DNA of 64,000 nucleotides from Ferrovibrio sp046297895. Lineage in GTDB: Bacteria > Pseudomonadota > Alphaproteobacteria > Ferrovibrionales > Ferrovibrionaceae. Where the stretch lies: positions 248,001 to 312,000 of the forward strand of contig NZ_JBKBHC010000005.1 in assembly GCF_046297895.1 (NCBI RefSeq), read 5' to 3'. Below are positions 1 to 8,301 of this stretch, in pieces. The position numbers were made by a program, and so were the translations under genes. Numbering within the stretch: position 1 is the first letter of the stretch; each line of letters begins with the position of its first letter. The notes under the pieces are model-generated. The model did no database searches. It worked only from the letters and a program-made list of their open reading frames with translations, and was not told the DNA's origin.

Positions 1-169
1 TTTCGGCGACCGCATGGGCGCGCCGATCCCCGCCGACGCCACGCGGCTGGTCGCCTGGCGGGCGTGGATGGGCGAACGGCACAGCGTCCGGCAGGTGGCC
101 GGCGCCATGGGCCGCTGGCTGCTGAGCCAGGGCCGTCCCCTGCCCGCCTTTCTGCAGGCCCTGGTCTAG
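1..169 (+). CDS. C-terminal end of a probable glutathione S-transferase (partial)
   Basis: An open frame enters from the left edge and stops at a TAG at 167-169, leaving about 55 residues. The tail is helical and Trp/Arg-rich, with a conserved-looking 'ERHSVRQV' stretch followed by 'GRPLPAFL'. This resembles the C-terminal helical domain of glutathione S-transferases, where an 'ARPSV'-like motif is common. The N-terminal thioredoxin-like half is outside the window, so the family call is only tentative. It lies 44 bases upstream of the next gene on the same strand. Confidence 0.4.
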   Translation, partial: FGDRMGAPIPADATRLVAWRAWMGERHSVRQVAGAMGRWLLSQGRPLPAFLQALV

Positions 170-212
170 CCCCCGGTTGCCAGATGGCCGCAGCCAAGCG
201 AGGCTTGCGGCC

Positions 213-2543
213 ATGACCGAGGATTCGCCCGCCGCCCCGTCCGCCGACCTGGCTGCCGACCTGGCCGCCGCCCTGGCCCAGGCCGAGGCCGTGCTGGCGC
301 AACGGCCGGACGATCCGGCCCTGCTCGACCTTGCCGCAGGCTGTGCGGAAGCCCTGGGCGACCTCGCCAAGGCCGAAGACTATCGCCGCCGCGGGGTGCA
401 GGTCGCGCCGCAAAACCCGGCTGCCTGGATCCGGCTCGCCACCCTGCTGCAGCAGCGTTACTCGCCGGAAAAGGCAGCCGCGGTCTATCGTCGCGCCATC
501 GATTTGATGCCCAATGATCCCCATCTTCATCATGCGCTGGGCAGCGTGCAGGAACGCATGGGACATCTCGGCAAGGCCGAGTATGCCTATCGCCGCAGCG
601 TAAAGCTGGCCCCCGACCCGGTCTTTGCGTCGCAGGCGCTGAATGATTACGCCAGCGTTCTGACCGCACAGCAGCGCCATGACGAGGCGGAGGCTGCCTA
701 CAGGGCGGCCCTGGCGCGCAGCCCCTACGCCAAAGCCGCGAACAACCTGGCATCGCTGTATCACGGTCTGGGCAAGATGGCGGAGGCGGAGCAAGGCTAT
801 CGCCACGCCCTCGAACTGAAACCGAATTACCCGCATGCCGAATTCAACCTTGCCAACCTGCTGCATGAGCAGGGTCGGCTTGCGGAGGCCGAAGACGCCT
901 ATCGCCGAGCCATTGCCAGGGATCCCGGCTTCACCGAGGCGATGAACAACCTGGGTCTGCTGCTGGGCGAAACCGGCCGCTCCGAGGAGGCCATCGCACT
1001 GCTCAGGCTGGCCCTGCATCAGGAACCGCAGCATGCCGCCATCAGCGTAAACCTTGCCGACCTGCTGCATCAGCGCGGCGATGCCGACGATGCAAAGCTG
1101 GTGGTCGACGCCGCGCTGCTGGCACATCCCGATGACGCATTGCTACGCCTGACCAAACTGATGCATTGCCTGCCGGCCCTGCCCGACAGCCCCGCATCCG
1201 CAGAACAGGGCGTGCAGGCCTTCGACGCCGAGTTGCAGCACTGGACGCAGCATGCGCTGCAGCCAGGCAATCGGCGCGCCGCAGCCGAGCATGTGGGTCA
1301 CAAGCAGCCTTTCTACCTGGCCTATCGCGCCGGCGACCATCGCTTGCGGCTGTCGGCTTTCGGCGATGCCACCGCCGCGCTGATGCGCGATGCCTTTCCC
1401 CTGCCATCGCCGCAGCCGCCGGCGCGGCAACGCATCAGGCTGTGCGTCGTGACGAAATACATCCGCAGCCATTCGGTGTGGACCGTGGTGCTGAACGGGC
1501 TGCTGAGCCAGATCGACCGCACGCGGTTCGAGACCGTGCTGCTGCATACCGGAACGGCCAGCGAGGCCGACATGGCTGCCGTGCGCGGCATGGTCGATCG
1601 CCTGTACCCGCATCCACGCGATTTCCGGGCCGCCCTGGACATCCTGCGTGGCGAGCAGCCCGACATCCTGTATTACCCGGAGATCGGCATGGATGCGCTG
1701 ACCAACCGGCTGGCCAATCTGCGGCTGGCACCGGTGCAGGCAGCCGGCTGGGGCCATCCCGTAACGACGGGACTGCCCGAAATCGACCTGTACCTGTCAG
1801 GCGATCTGCTGGAGCCGCCAAATGCGGCGCGGCACTACCGCGAGCGGCTGGTGCGTCTGCCCGGCACCGGGGCCTGCACGCTGTCGCCGCCGGTGCTGCC
1901 CATGCCGCTGCCGCCCGAGATTGCCGCTCTTTTGCCGTCAGACCGCCGCATCGCACGTTTCGTGCTGTGCCAGCATGCCTTCAAGTTCGACCCCGCCGAC
2001 GATGCCCTCTACGCCCGTATCGCCCGCGCAGCCGGCCCCTGCCGAATATTCATCATGCTGCGGGCCGACGAACCGGTGCAGAGCGAACGGCTGCTCGACC
2101 GCCTGCGCCAGGCCTGCGCCAGGATCGGCGTCGATGGCGACAGCGTGTTCGTATCCCTGCCCTGGCTGCCCATGCCGCAATTCTACAGCCTGCTGGATGA
2201 GATGGATGTCTATCTCGATTGCCCGGGTTTTTCCGGCTACACCACCGCCTGGCAGGCCCTGCACCGCGGCCTGCCCATCGTGACGCTGGAAGGCGGCTTC
2301 ATGCGCCAGCGCCTGGCGGCCGGCGCGTTGCGCCAGATCGATACGACCGAAACGATTGCTGGCGACGCCGAACAGTATCTCGGGATCGCAACCGCCCTGG
2401 CGCAGGAATGCCGCGGCAATGCCCCGGCCTATGCTGTACGGCGCGCGGCCCTGCGCGGCGCCGCTCCGAAACTGGACGGCAATGCCGAGGTGGTGCGGGT
2501 TTTCGAAACCGTGCTGGCCGAGGAACTGGAACGGCGGCGCTGA
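213..2543 (+). CDS. TPR protein with a SPINDLY/OGT-type (GT41) glycosyltransferase domain
   Basis: About 776 residues. Residues ~20-320 are tandem tetratricopeptide repeats, seen as recurring 'A..AYRRAI...P' helices. The rest resembles the C-terminal catalytic region of O-GlcNAc transferase/SPINDLY proteins (family GT41): 'GWGHPVTTGLPEIDLYL' near residue 512 matches the 'GYPGTTGL..MDY' region, and 'GYTTAWQALHRGLPIVTL' near 675 matches the nucleotide-sugar site. GT41 enzymes transfer a sugar from a nucleotide donor to protein Ser/Thr or Asn; bacterial members often modify flagellins or adhesins. ATG 213 is preferred over an upstream TTG at 177 because GAGG lies 9 bases before it. Donor and target are unknown, and no obvious substrate gene is adjacent. 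Confidence 0.8.
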   Translation: MTEDSPAAPSADLAADLAAALAQAEAVLAQRPDDPALLDLAAGCAEALGDLAKAEDYRRRGVQVAPQNPAAWIRLATLLQQRYSPEKAAAVYRRAIDLMPNDPHLHHALGSVQERMGHLGKAEYAYRRSVKLAPDPVFASQALNDYASVLTAQQRHDEAEAAYRAALARSPYAKAANNLASLYHGLGKMAEAEQGYRHALELKPNYPHAEFNLANLLHEQGRLAEAEDAYRRAIARDPGFTEAMNNLGLLLGETGRSEEAIALLRLALHQEPQHAAISVNLADLLHQRGDADDAKLVVDAALLAHPDDALLRLTKLMHCLPALPDSPASAEQGVQAFDAELQHWTQHALQPGNRRAAAEHVGHKQPFYLAYRAGDHRLRLSAFGDATAALMRDAFPLPSPQPPARQRIRLCVVTKYIRSHSVWTVVLNGLLSQIDRTRFETVLLHTGTASEADMAAVRGMVDRLYPHPRDFRAALDILRGEQPDILYYPEIGMDALTNRLANLRLAPVQAAGWGHPVTTGLPEIDLYLSGDLLEPPNAARHYRERLVRLPGTGACTLSPPVLPMPLPPEIAALLPSDRRIARFVLCQHAFKFDPADDALYARIARAAGPCRIFIMLRADEPVQSERLLDRLRQACARIGVDGDSVFVSLPWLPMPQFYSLLDEMDVYLDCPGFSGYTTAWQALHRGLPIVTLEGGFMRQRLAAGALRQIDTTETIAGDAEQYLGIATALAQECRGNAPAYAVRRAALRGAAPKLDGNAEVVRVFETVLAEELERRR

Positions 2544-2544
2544 T

Positions 2545-3999
2545 TCAGGCGACGTTGCGGGTAATCAGACGCCCGGCGCTGGCACCGGTGACGCCCGTCT
2601 CGCCGACATAGCTCGACACGCCATTGACCCAGACTTCCAGGATCCCTTTCGCCGGCGTCTTTGGCGCGGTGAATGTGGCGGTGTCGATCACCGTGGCAGG
2701 ATCGAACAGCACCAGATCGGCATAGGCGCCTTCGCGGATCGTGCCGCGATCCACCATGCCGAAGACCTTCGCGGTCAGACCCGTCATCTTGTGCACCGCC
2801 TGCTCCAGCGACAGCAGTTTCAGATCGCGGGCATAATGTCCCAGCACGCGCGGGAACGTGCCCCAAAGGCGCGGATGCGGCATGTCGTTGCTGGGCAGAC
2901 CGTCGGAACCGATCATGCTGCGCGGATGGGCGATGATGCGTTGCACATCCGCCTCGTCCATCATGAAATAGATCGCCGCAGCCGGCAGCAGGCGCTTGGC
3001 CGCCGTCACCTGGTCGACGCCCCATTCCCTGGCGATATCGGCCAGCATGCGGCCCTTCATCTCGGGGTAAGGCTCGGAGGTGGCGATCTGCACCGGCATG
3101 TCGTCGCGCAGGCGATCGGGCAGCAGGGCCGTGGAACTGGCGATATAGGGATAGACGTCGAAATCAACCGTCTGCGTTTTCGATGCGCGGTCGATCAGGG
3201 CCAGCGTCTCGACCGAACGGCCGAAATTCTCGGGGTTGGTGCATTTGTGGTGGCTGATCACCACAGCCGAGCCGGTATCGCGGCCGATCTTCAGCGTCTC
3301 TTCGATACTGTCGATCACGCCATCGGCTTCGTCGCGCATATGCGTGACATAAAGGCCGCCGCGCGAGCGCAGGGCCTCGCCCACCGCAATCACTTCGTCG
3401 GTCGGCGCATGGCGGCTGGGCGGATACCACAGGCCCGAGGACAGCCCGGAGGCGCCCTGCTCCAGCGACTCTTCCAGGCGCTGCTTCATCTGCGCGGCTT
3501 CCCTGGCCGTCGCGGCGCGGTTGATGTCGTGATCCATCGCCTGCACGCGCAGCGACATATGGCCCACCAGCGCATAGGTGTTGGTGGGTGGTGGCACCCT
3601 GCGCAGGCGTTCGGCATAATCGGCGAAGCTTGGGAACTGCCAGGCTTCCGGGCCGCCGACCAGGTCGAGCGGCGGCGGCGGGCGTCGCGTCATCGTGGCC
3701 GGTGCCAGACTGATGCCGCAATTGCCGACCACCACGCTGGTGACGCCCTGGCTGAGCTTGCAATGCATGCAGTCAGGCCCGTGCAGCACCGCGCCGTCGT
3801 CATGCGTGTGGGCGTCGATGAAGCCCGGCGCCAGCGCCTGGCCCTTCGCGTCCACTTCGCGGTCGGCCGAGGCTGCGCCCAGGTCGCCGATGGCGGCGAT
3901 GCGGTCGCCGCTGATCGCCACGTCCCCCATGAAGGACTCCGCGCCGCTGCCATCGAATATGCGGGCGTTGCGGATGGCCAGATCGTAGCGGCGGGTCAT
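2545..3999 (-). CDS. N-acyl-D-amino-acid deacylase (D-aminoacylase)
   Basis: A 484-residue amidohydrolase-superfamily protein that hydrolyses N-acyl-D-amino acids to the D-amino acid and a carboxylate. Metal-site features are visible: H64 and H66 in 'DAHTHDD', the family Cys in 'GNCGISLAP' (C94), 'SHHKC' in the middle, and 'GSDGLPSND' towards the C-terminus, which carries the catalytic Asp. Length and motif order match D-aminoacylases. Its ATG overlaps the end of the upstream dehydrogenase gene by four bases, so the two are translationally coupled. The pairing suggests catabolism of D-amino acid or hydroxy/keto-acid derivatives; the true substrate cannot be read from sequence. Confidence 0.9.
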   Translation of the reverse strand: MTRRYDLAIRNARIFDGSGAESFMGDVAISGDRIAAIGDLGAASADREVDAKGQALAPGFIDAHTHDDGAVLHGPDCMHCKLSQGVTSVVVGNCGISLAPATMTRRPPPPLDLVGGPEAWQFPSFADYAERLRRVPPPTNTYALVGHMSLRVQAMDHDINRAATAREAAQMKQRLEESLEQGASGLSSGLWYPPSRHAPTDEVIAVGEALRSRGGLYVTHMRDEADGVIDSIEETLKIGRDTGSAVVISHHKCTNPENFGRSVETLALIDRASKTQTVDFDVYPYIASSTALLPDRLRDDMPVQIATSEPYPEMKGRMLADIAREWGVDQVTAAKRLLPAAAIYFMMDEADVQRIIAHPRSMIGSDGLPSNDMPHPRLWGTFPRVLGHYARDLKLLSLEQAVHKMTGLTAKVFGMVDRGTIREGAYADLVLFDPATVIDTATFTAPKTPAKGILEVWVNGVSSYVGETGVTGASAGRLITRNVA

Positions 4000-4904
4000 C
4001 CGGCGATCCTTCGGGTATGGTTGAGCGCCGCCTCGATCAGGTTCATGCTGGCTTCCGGCGTGCGGAAGGCCGAATGGGCCGACAGCGTGACGTTATCGAG
4101 TTTCGTGAGCGGATGGTCCCTGGGCAGCGGCTCGACATCATAGACATCGAGGCCCGCATGGCCGAGCTGGCCGGATTTCAGCGCCGCGATCATCGCCGCC
4201 TCGTCCACCACCGCGCCGCGCGCGGTATTGACGAGGATGGCGCCACGCTTCATCTGCGCGATGCGCGGGGCCGACAGGAAACCGCGCGTCTCGTCGTTGA
4301 GCAGCAGATGCATCGAGACCACGTCGCTCTGCGCCAGCAATTCGTCGATCGGCACGAAACGCACGCCTTCGGCGCTCTTGGCGCTGCGGTTCCAGGCCAG
4401 CACATTCATTCCCGCGCCGCGACACAGCCGCGCCATCTCGGCGCCGATGCCGCCATAGCCGATCAGCCCGACCGTCTTGCCGGTGAGTTCCACGCCATCC
4501 AGCCGCAGCCAGTTGCCGGTCCGCATCTCGCGGTCCATGCGGGCAAAGCCCTTGGCGGCGGCCCACATCAGCGCGAAGGCGCATTCGGCTACGGCGGTAT
4601 CGCCATAGCCCTTGATCAGATGCACCTCGATCCCCAGGCCAGCGAGCTCCTCGATATGCATGTAGCTGCGCGCGCCGGTGCCGAGGAACACGACATGCTT
4701 CAGGCCCTTGCATTGGGCGGCGATGGCGGTGGGCAGATAGGTATGATCGATCCAGGCCACCGGCGCGCCATCCAGGACACGGGGCAACTCCTCGGGCTTC
4801 ACATCCGGCTGGCGATTGACGCCGACCGGCGGGTCGGAGGGTTTGCGCAGGCGCTCGGCCAGGTCGCCGAGAGTGGGATTGGCATCGACGAAAACGGCAC
4901 GCAA
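3996..4904 (-). CDS. D-2-hydroxyacid dehydrogenase, NAD(P)-binding
   Basis: 302 residues of the D-isomer-specific 2-hydroxyacid dehydrogenase family, which interconverts 2-oxoacids and D-2-hydroxyacids using NAD(P)H. The Rossmann motif 'GLIGYGGIGAEMAR' lies near residue 145. The catalytic Arg is in 'NTARG' (~230), the Glu in 'YDVEPLP' (~258) and the His in 'SAHSAFRT' (~278). Because the full Arg-Glu-His triad is present, activity is expected. It is the first gene of a two-gene operon with the D-aminoacylase. The substrate (glycerate, phosphoglycerate or hydroxypyruvate type) is not resolved. Confidence 0.88.
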   Translation of the reverse strand: MRAVFVDANPTLGDLAERLRKPSDPPVGVNRQPDVKPEELPRVLDGAPVAWIDHTYLPTAIAAQCKGLKHVVFLGTGARSYMHIEELAGLGIEVHLIKGYGDTAVAECAFALMWAAAKGFARMDREMRTGNWLRLDGVELTGKTVGLIGYGGIGAEMARLCRGAGMNVLAWNRSAKSAEGVRFVPIDELLAQSDVVSMHLLLNDETRGFLSAPRIAQMKRGAILVNTARGAVVDEAAMIAALKSGQLGHAGLDVYDVEPLPRDHPLTKLDNVTLSAHSAFRTPEASMNLIEAALNHTRRIAG

Positions 4905-4949
4905 GGCAGGACTCCCCCGATGAGATACGGCAGCTTGATTCCTCGCCCT

Positions 4950-5819
4950 TCAACGGCGGGCGAGTCGTATACTGACGGTCAGCGCGGCGAGTGTCACCCC
5001 TGTTGCGACCAGCAAAACGGCCATGCCGGGCCGCAGGCCCATATCCACGGTGAGGTTGGTTTCAAGCACAAGCAGCCATGGCGCGCCGCTGCGCAACCAG
5101 AAATAAAGTGCCTCGCCCCCCATGGTGCATGCAGCGCTGCCCAGCGCCAGAGCAACCAGCCCCGGCCAGGGCAGCGTGGTTCCGGCAGGAAAAATCCGGC
5201 GCAGCAGACGATAGCCCAGCAGCCAGAGCAGCAATCCGGCCATCAGGGTCGGCTCACCCACATCGGCCTTGGCCTGCAGGAAGAAGTGCCACAGCGCCAG
5301 CGGTGCCAGCAGGTAGACGACGCGGTGCAGCGCCTGCCACCGCCGGCCGCCCAGCCGCCGCACCATGCCGTCGGTGGAAGTGGCGGCCAGCACCAGCAAA
5401 CCGATCAGGGCGGTCAGGCCGATCAGCAGGTAGTTCGAGGAGACGATCTCGCGCAGCGCCTTTTCCATATTGAAGGCATGATTGGCGAAATAGAGTATCA
5501 GATGCGCCGCGGCGTATAGCGCCGACGCCACCCCGATCATGCGCCGCACCAGTGCCAGCCGGCCATAACGCAGCATCTGCCGTAGCGGCGTGACGGCCAG
5601 CGACAGAAGCAGGAAGCGGAAGGCCCACAGCCCGGTCTGGTGGATCAGTTCGGTCAGCGGCCGCGGGCCAAGGTCATGCTGAGCCGTGCGCCATAGCAGC
5701 CACAGGGCTGGCAGCAGCAGCAGGCCGAACACAACGGCCTTGAGCGGCACGAATCTGCCGCCGGCATCGCGCCAGGGCGCCGGAAACGGCGAACGTCGAT
5801 AGGGTGCGGCAGAGGTCAT
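4950..5819 (-). CDS. MsrQ/YedZ-like haem-binding membrane protein with C-terminal extension
   Basis: 289 residues with several membrane helices, from the ferric-reductase-like (FRD) fold. The core matches MsrQ, the haem b subunit that passes quinol electrons to the periplasmic methionine-sulfoxide reductase MsrP: 'SLAVTPLRQMLRYGRLALVRR' region, histidines in 'ALYAAAHLILYF', 'ATSTDGMVRRLGGRRWQALH' region, and 'LALWHFFLQAKAD'. MsrQ is usually about 200 residues; here roughly 70 extra residues with further hydrophobic stretches follow. No msrP gene is adjacent, so the electron acceptor is open. It may be an MsrQ whose partner lies elsewhere, or a related stand-alone FRD protein. Confidence 0.72.
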   Translation of the reverse strand: MTSAAPYRRSPFPAPWRDAGGRFVPLKAVVFGLLLLPALWLLWRTAQHDLGPRPLTELIHQTGLWAFRFLLLSLAVTPLRQMLRYGRLALVRRMIGVASALYAAAHLILYFANHAFNMEKALREIVSSNYLLIGLTALIGLLVLAATSTDGMVRRLGGRRWQALHRVVYLLAPLALWHFFLQAKADVGEPTLMAGLLLWLLGYRLLRRIFPAGTTLPWPGLVALALGSAACTMGGEALYFWLRSGAPWLLVLETNLTVDMGLRPGMAVLLVATGVTLAALTVSIRLARR

Positions 5820-5846
5820 GCCCGCCGATATAACCTGACGCAGCCC

Positions 5847-8102
5847 CTAAGCCGAGGCGTCCTGAGGGAAATTTATCGTGAACCGGGTGCCCTCGCCCTC
5901 GCGGCTGGATACTGCGATGGTGCCGCCCAGAACCTGGCTGACCAGATTATAGACGATATGCAGGCCCAGGCCTGTGCCACCGGTGCCGCGCTTGGTGGTA
6001 AAAAAGGGATCAAACACGCGCGGCAGGTCGGCCGTGGCGATGCCACGCCCGTTGTCGCGGAATTCGATGGCGATGCGCCCCTCACGCGGCTGCGTCACAC
6101 TGATCCATATCCGGCCTGGCCGCCCGCCATCCTCGAAGGCATGCTGAAGCGCATTCATCACCAAGTTGGTCACGATCTGCCCCAGGGCGCCGGGCCGGCT
6201 GCGGACCATCAGGTCGGCCGGACAGTCGATCTGCACCTCATGAAGCGAACGGCGCAGGGCCGGCGCCAGGCTGAGCATGATTTCGTGCATATAGGCGCCG
6301 ATGTCGAACAACCGCAGATCGTCGGTGCTCTGATCGGCGGCCACCTGCTTGAAGGCCTGGATCAGGCGGGCGGCACGGGTCAGGTTGGCCTGCATGATCC
6401 GCGTCGCCTCGGTTGCGGTCTCGATGAACCCTTGTAGGTCGCTGCGCCGCAATTGATCGTCCTTGAAGCGGACCGTCAGTTGATCGATCTCTTCCGCCAG
6501 ATGCGAGGCTGCCGATACGCCGATGCCGAGCGGCGTGGAGATTTCGTGGCTCATGCCGGCTACCAGCGAGCCAAGCGATGCCATCTTCTCGGCCAGGATC
6601 AGGCTGGCCTGGGCGCCGCGCAGATCGACCAGAGCGCGCTCGGCCTCTTCCTTGGCGCGACGCAGTTCGTCCTCCATGCGCCGACGGGCCGTGATATTGG
6701 TTCGCACGACGACCAGGTCGCCCGACGGCGTCACCCGCTCGTGCACCAGAAACCATTCCCCGGCATTGGTGCGTATCTCCACCATGCGCTCGGGGATACG
6801 CCGCCGGGACAGCGACGCCGCCGCAGCCGCACCCTGGTCTTTCGGATCGCGGCTGAAAACTCCGCGATCATAGCCGCGCTGCACCAGCTCCTCGAAGCTC
6901 ATGCCTACCGCCTGATCCGAGGTCAGGCCATACAATGCGGCAAACCGGCTGGAGCAGATCGCGATGCGATCATGAGCGTCATAGATCACGAACCCATCGC
7001 CAGCCACCTCAACGGCATGCCGCAGGCGGCGATTGAGCGCATAGCGCTCGCTGGCGTCGAAAATTGTCACCGCCACCGAGCGATCTGGCAGTCGTCCGAT
7101 GGTGAATTCCAGAATCTTTCCGGTCGGCACATGGCGTGCCGCCGTGGTTCCCGATGTGCCGCGCATAAGCCGGTCGATATGATAGCGCATGTCGCTGATC
7201 TCGATATCGCCGAAGTCGCGCCGCTGAATCACGAAGCGCAGCAGGGCTTCGTGGCTGTCGCCGGGATTCAGGGTGCCCGATGGCAGGGCCAGCAGCTCTG
7301 CCGCACGCCGGTTGATCGTATGAATCGTTCCATCCGGGTGGAAAAGCATGACGCCGACCGGCAGCGCGTCCAGCGCCCAGGCCTGGTATTCGTTGCGGCG
7401 CCTGCCTTCCTGACGGGCCAGGGTCAGAGCCTCGGTTACCCGCCGGGCCTCCTCGTTCGCCATATAATTGCGGCGACGCTCCAGCTTGATCTGGCGCATG
7501 CCAAAAAAACCAAGGCCGTTCCCGATGATGGCAAACAGCGCCAAGCCGACCAGATTTTCCGATCCGAAGGACAGCCATGTGGCCGTCAGCAGAGACATGC
7601 CAAGGGTGACATAGGCTGCATTCGCAAGGGTCAGATTGGCCGAGCACGGCACCAGCAGGTAGAAGACGAGCAAATAGGCAAAAACCAATGAACCGGCACT
7701 CAGGGCCGGTGGGGCGCTGATCATCCAGGTCATGAAGGTCAGCGTGGTCAGCGTGGCCATGCCCAGGCCGGCAACGATATCCAGCATCTGAACATCATTC
7801 AGGCGGCGCACGAGATACTGGAACAGGAGGCCGGCGAATAATCCGAGGCCACGGACCAGAACGAAGAACAGAAACACCTGGCCATGGCCATGAACCAGAT
7901 AGTCGCGGATCAGCAGCAGGCAGAATGCCGTGGTGGCCGCCAGACCGCAGCTCTGCAGCATGCGGCGCGCGGGATCTAGCCGGCTCTGCCGGTACATCCG
8001 TTCGACGCGACGGTCGCGGAACTCCCCGCTCCAGGCGAGCAGCCGGGATTCGTCTGCCGCAGGCGGCGGCGACAGCAGGGATGAAAATGGCGATTGCAGC
8101 AT
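5847..8102 (-). CDS. Membrane-anchored PAS-domain sensor histidine kinase
   Basis: 751 residues. About six hydrophobic helices span residues 50-205, followed by a coiled linker, a PAS domain (~240-345), a second PAS domain (~355-475, with the PAS_7-like 'DGFVIYDAHDRI'), a coiled coil, and a transmitter. The H-box is 'AGMSHEISTPLG' with phospho-acceptor His near 519. The N-box is 'LVMNALQHAF', and G-boxes are 'DNGRGI' and 'GTGLGLHIVYNL'. No receiver domain is attached and no response regulator gene is next to it, so its partner is unknown. It lies divergent from the hook gene across a 199-base promoter region. Confidence 0.88.
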   Translation of the reverse strand: MLQSPFSSLLSPPPAADESRLLAWSGEFRDRRVERMYRQSRLDPARRMLQSCGLAATTAFCLLLIRDYLVHGHGQVFLFFVLVRGLGLFAGLLFQYLVRRLNDVQMLDIVAGLGMATLTTLTFMTWMISAPPALSAGSLVFAYLLVFYLLVPCSANLTLANAAYVTLGMSLLTATWLSFGSENLVGLALFAIIGNGLGFFGMRQIKLERRRNYMANEEARRVTEALTLARQEGRRRNEYQAWALDALPVGVMLFHPDGTIHTINRRAAELLALPSGTLNPGDSHEALLRFVIQRRDFGDIEISDMRYHIDRLMRGTSGTTAARHVPTGKILEFTIGRLPDRSVAVTIFDASERYALNRRLRHAVEVAGDGFVIYDAHDRIAICSSRFAALYGLTSDQAVGMSFEELVQRGYDRGVFSRDPKDQGAAAAASLSRRRIPERMVEIRTNAGEWFLVHERVTPSGDLVVVRTNITARRRMEDELRRAKEEAERALVDLRGAQASLILAEKMASLGSLVAGMSHEISTPLGIGVSAASHLAEEIDQLTVRFKDDQLRRSDLQGFIETATEATRIMQANLTRAARLIQAFKQVAADQSTDDLRLFDIGAYMHEIMLSLAPALRRSLHEVQIDCPADLMVRSRPGALGQIVTNLVMNALQHAFEDGGRPGRIWISVTQPREGRIAIEFRDNGRGIATADLPRVFDPFFTTKRGTGGTGLGLHIVYNLVSQVLGGTIAVSSREGEGTRFTINFPQDASA

Positions 8103-8243
8103 GGCTATGCGGGATCCCGGGCCGGCATATTATGACCGCCTGGCCCCCTGGACAAAGCAAGACGGCAAATATTGCCTAGCGAGGCAGGTTTGTTCCGGGA
8201 TCATTTTTATTTTATATCATATAGTTATAAAGATTTCCCGGGT

Positions 8244-8259
8244 CGGCACGGTCCTTGCT
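8244..8259 (+). promoter_or_regulatory. Sigma-54 (RpoN) -24/-12 promoter
   Basis: The sequence cGGCACggtccTTGCT matches the sigma-54 consensus TGGCAC-N5-TTGCW. The invariant GG (8245-8246) and GC (8257-8258) are exactly ten bases apart. Transcription would begin near 8270, about 32 bases before the hook-gene ATG. Sigma-54 control of hook genes is well established in Caulobacter and other alphaproteobacteria. The AT-rich stretch at 8205-8235 just upstream could bend DNA or bind IHF. Confidence 0.75.
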
Positions 8260-8301
8260 GGCTTCTGCCAAGAGACATTCTGCGGACTCGGGAGTCGAAC
8301 C

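Noticed and set aside
2356..4143. Long plus-strand frame opposite the D-aminoacylase gene
   Set aside because: The opposite strand has a full enzyme with all motifs; this frame is His/Arg-rich shadow.
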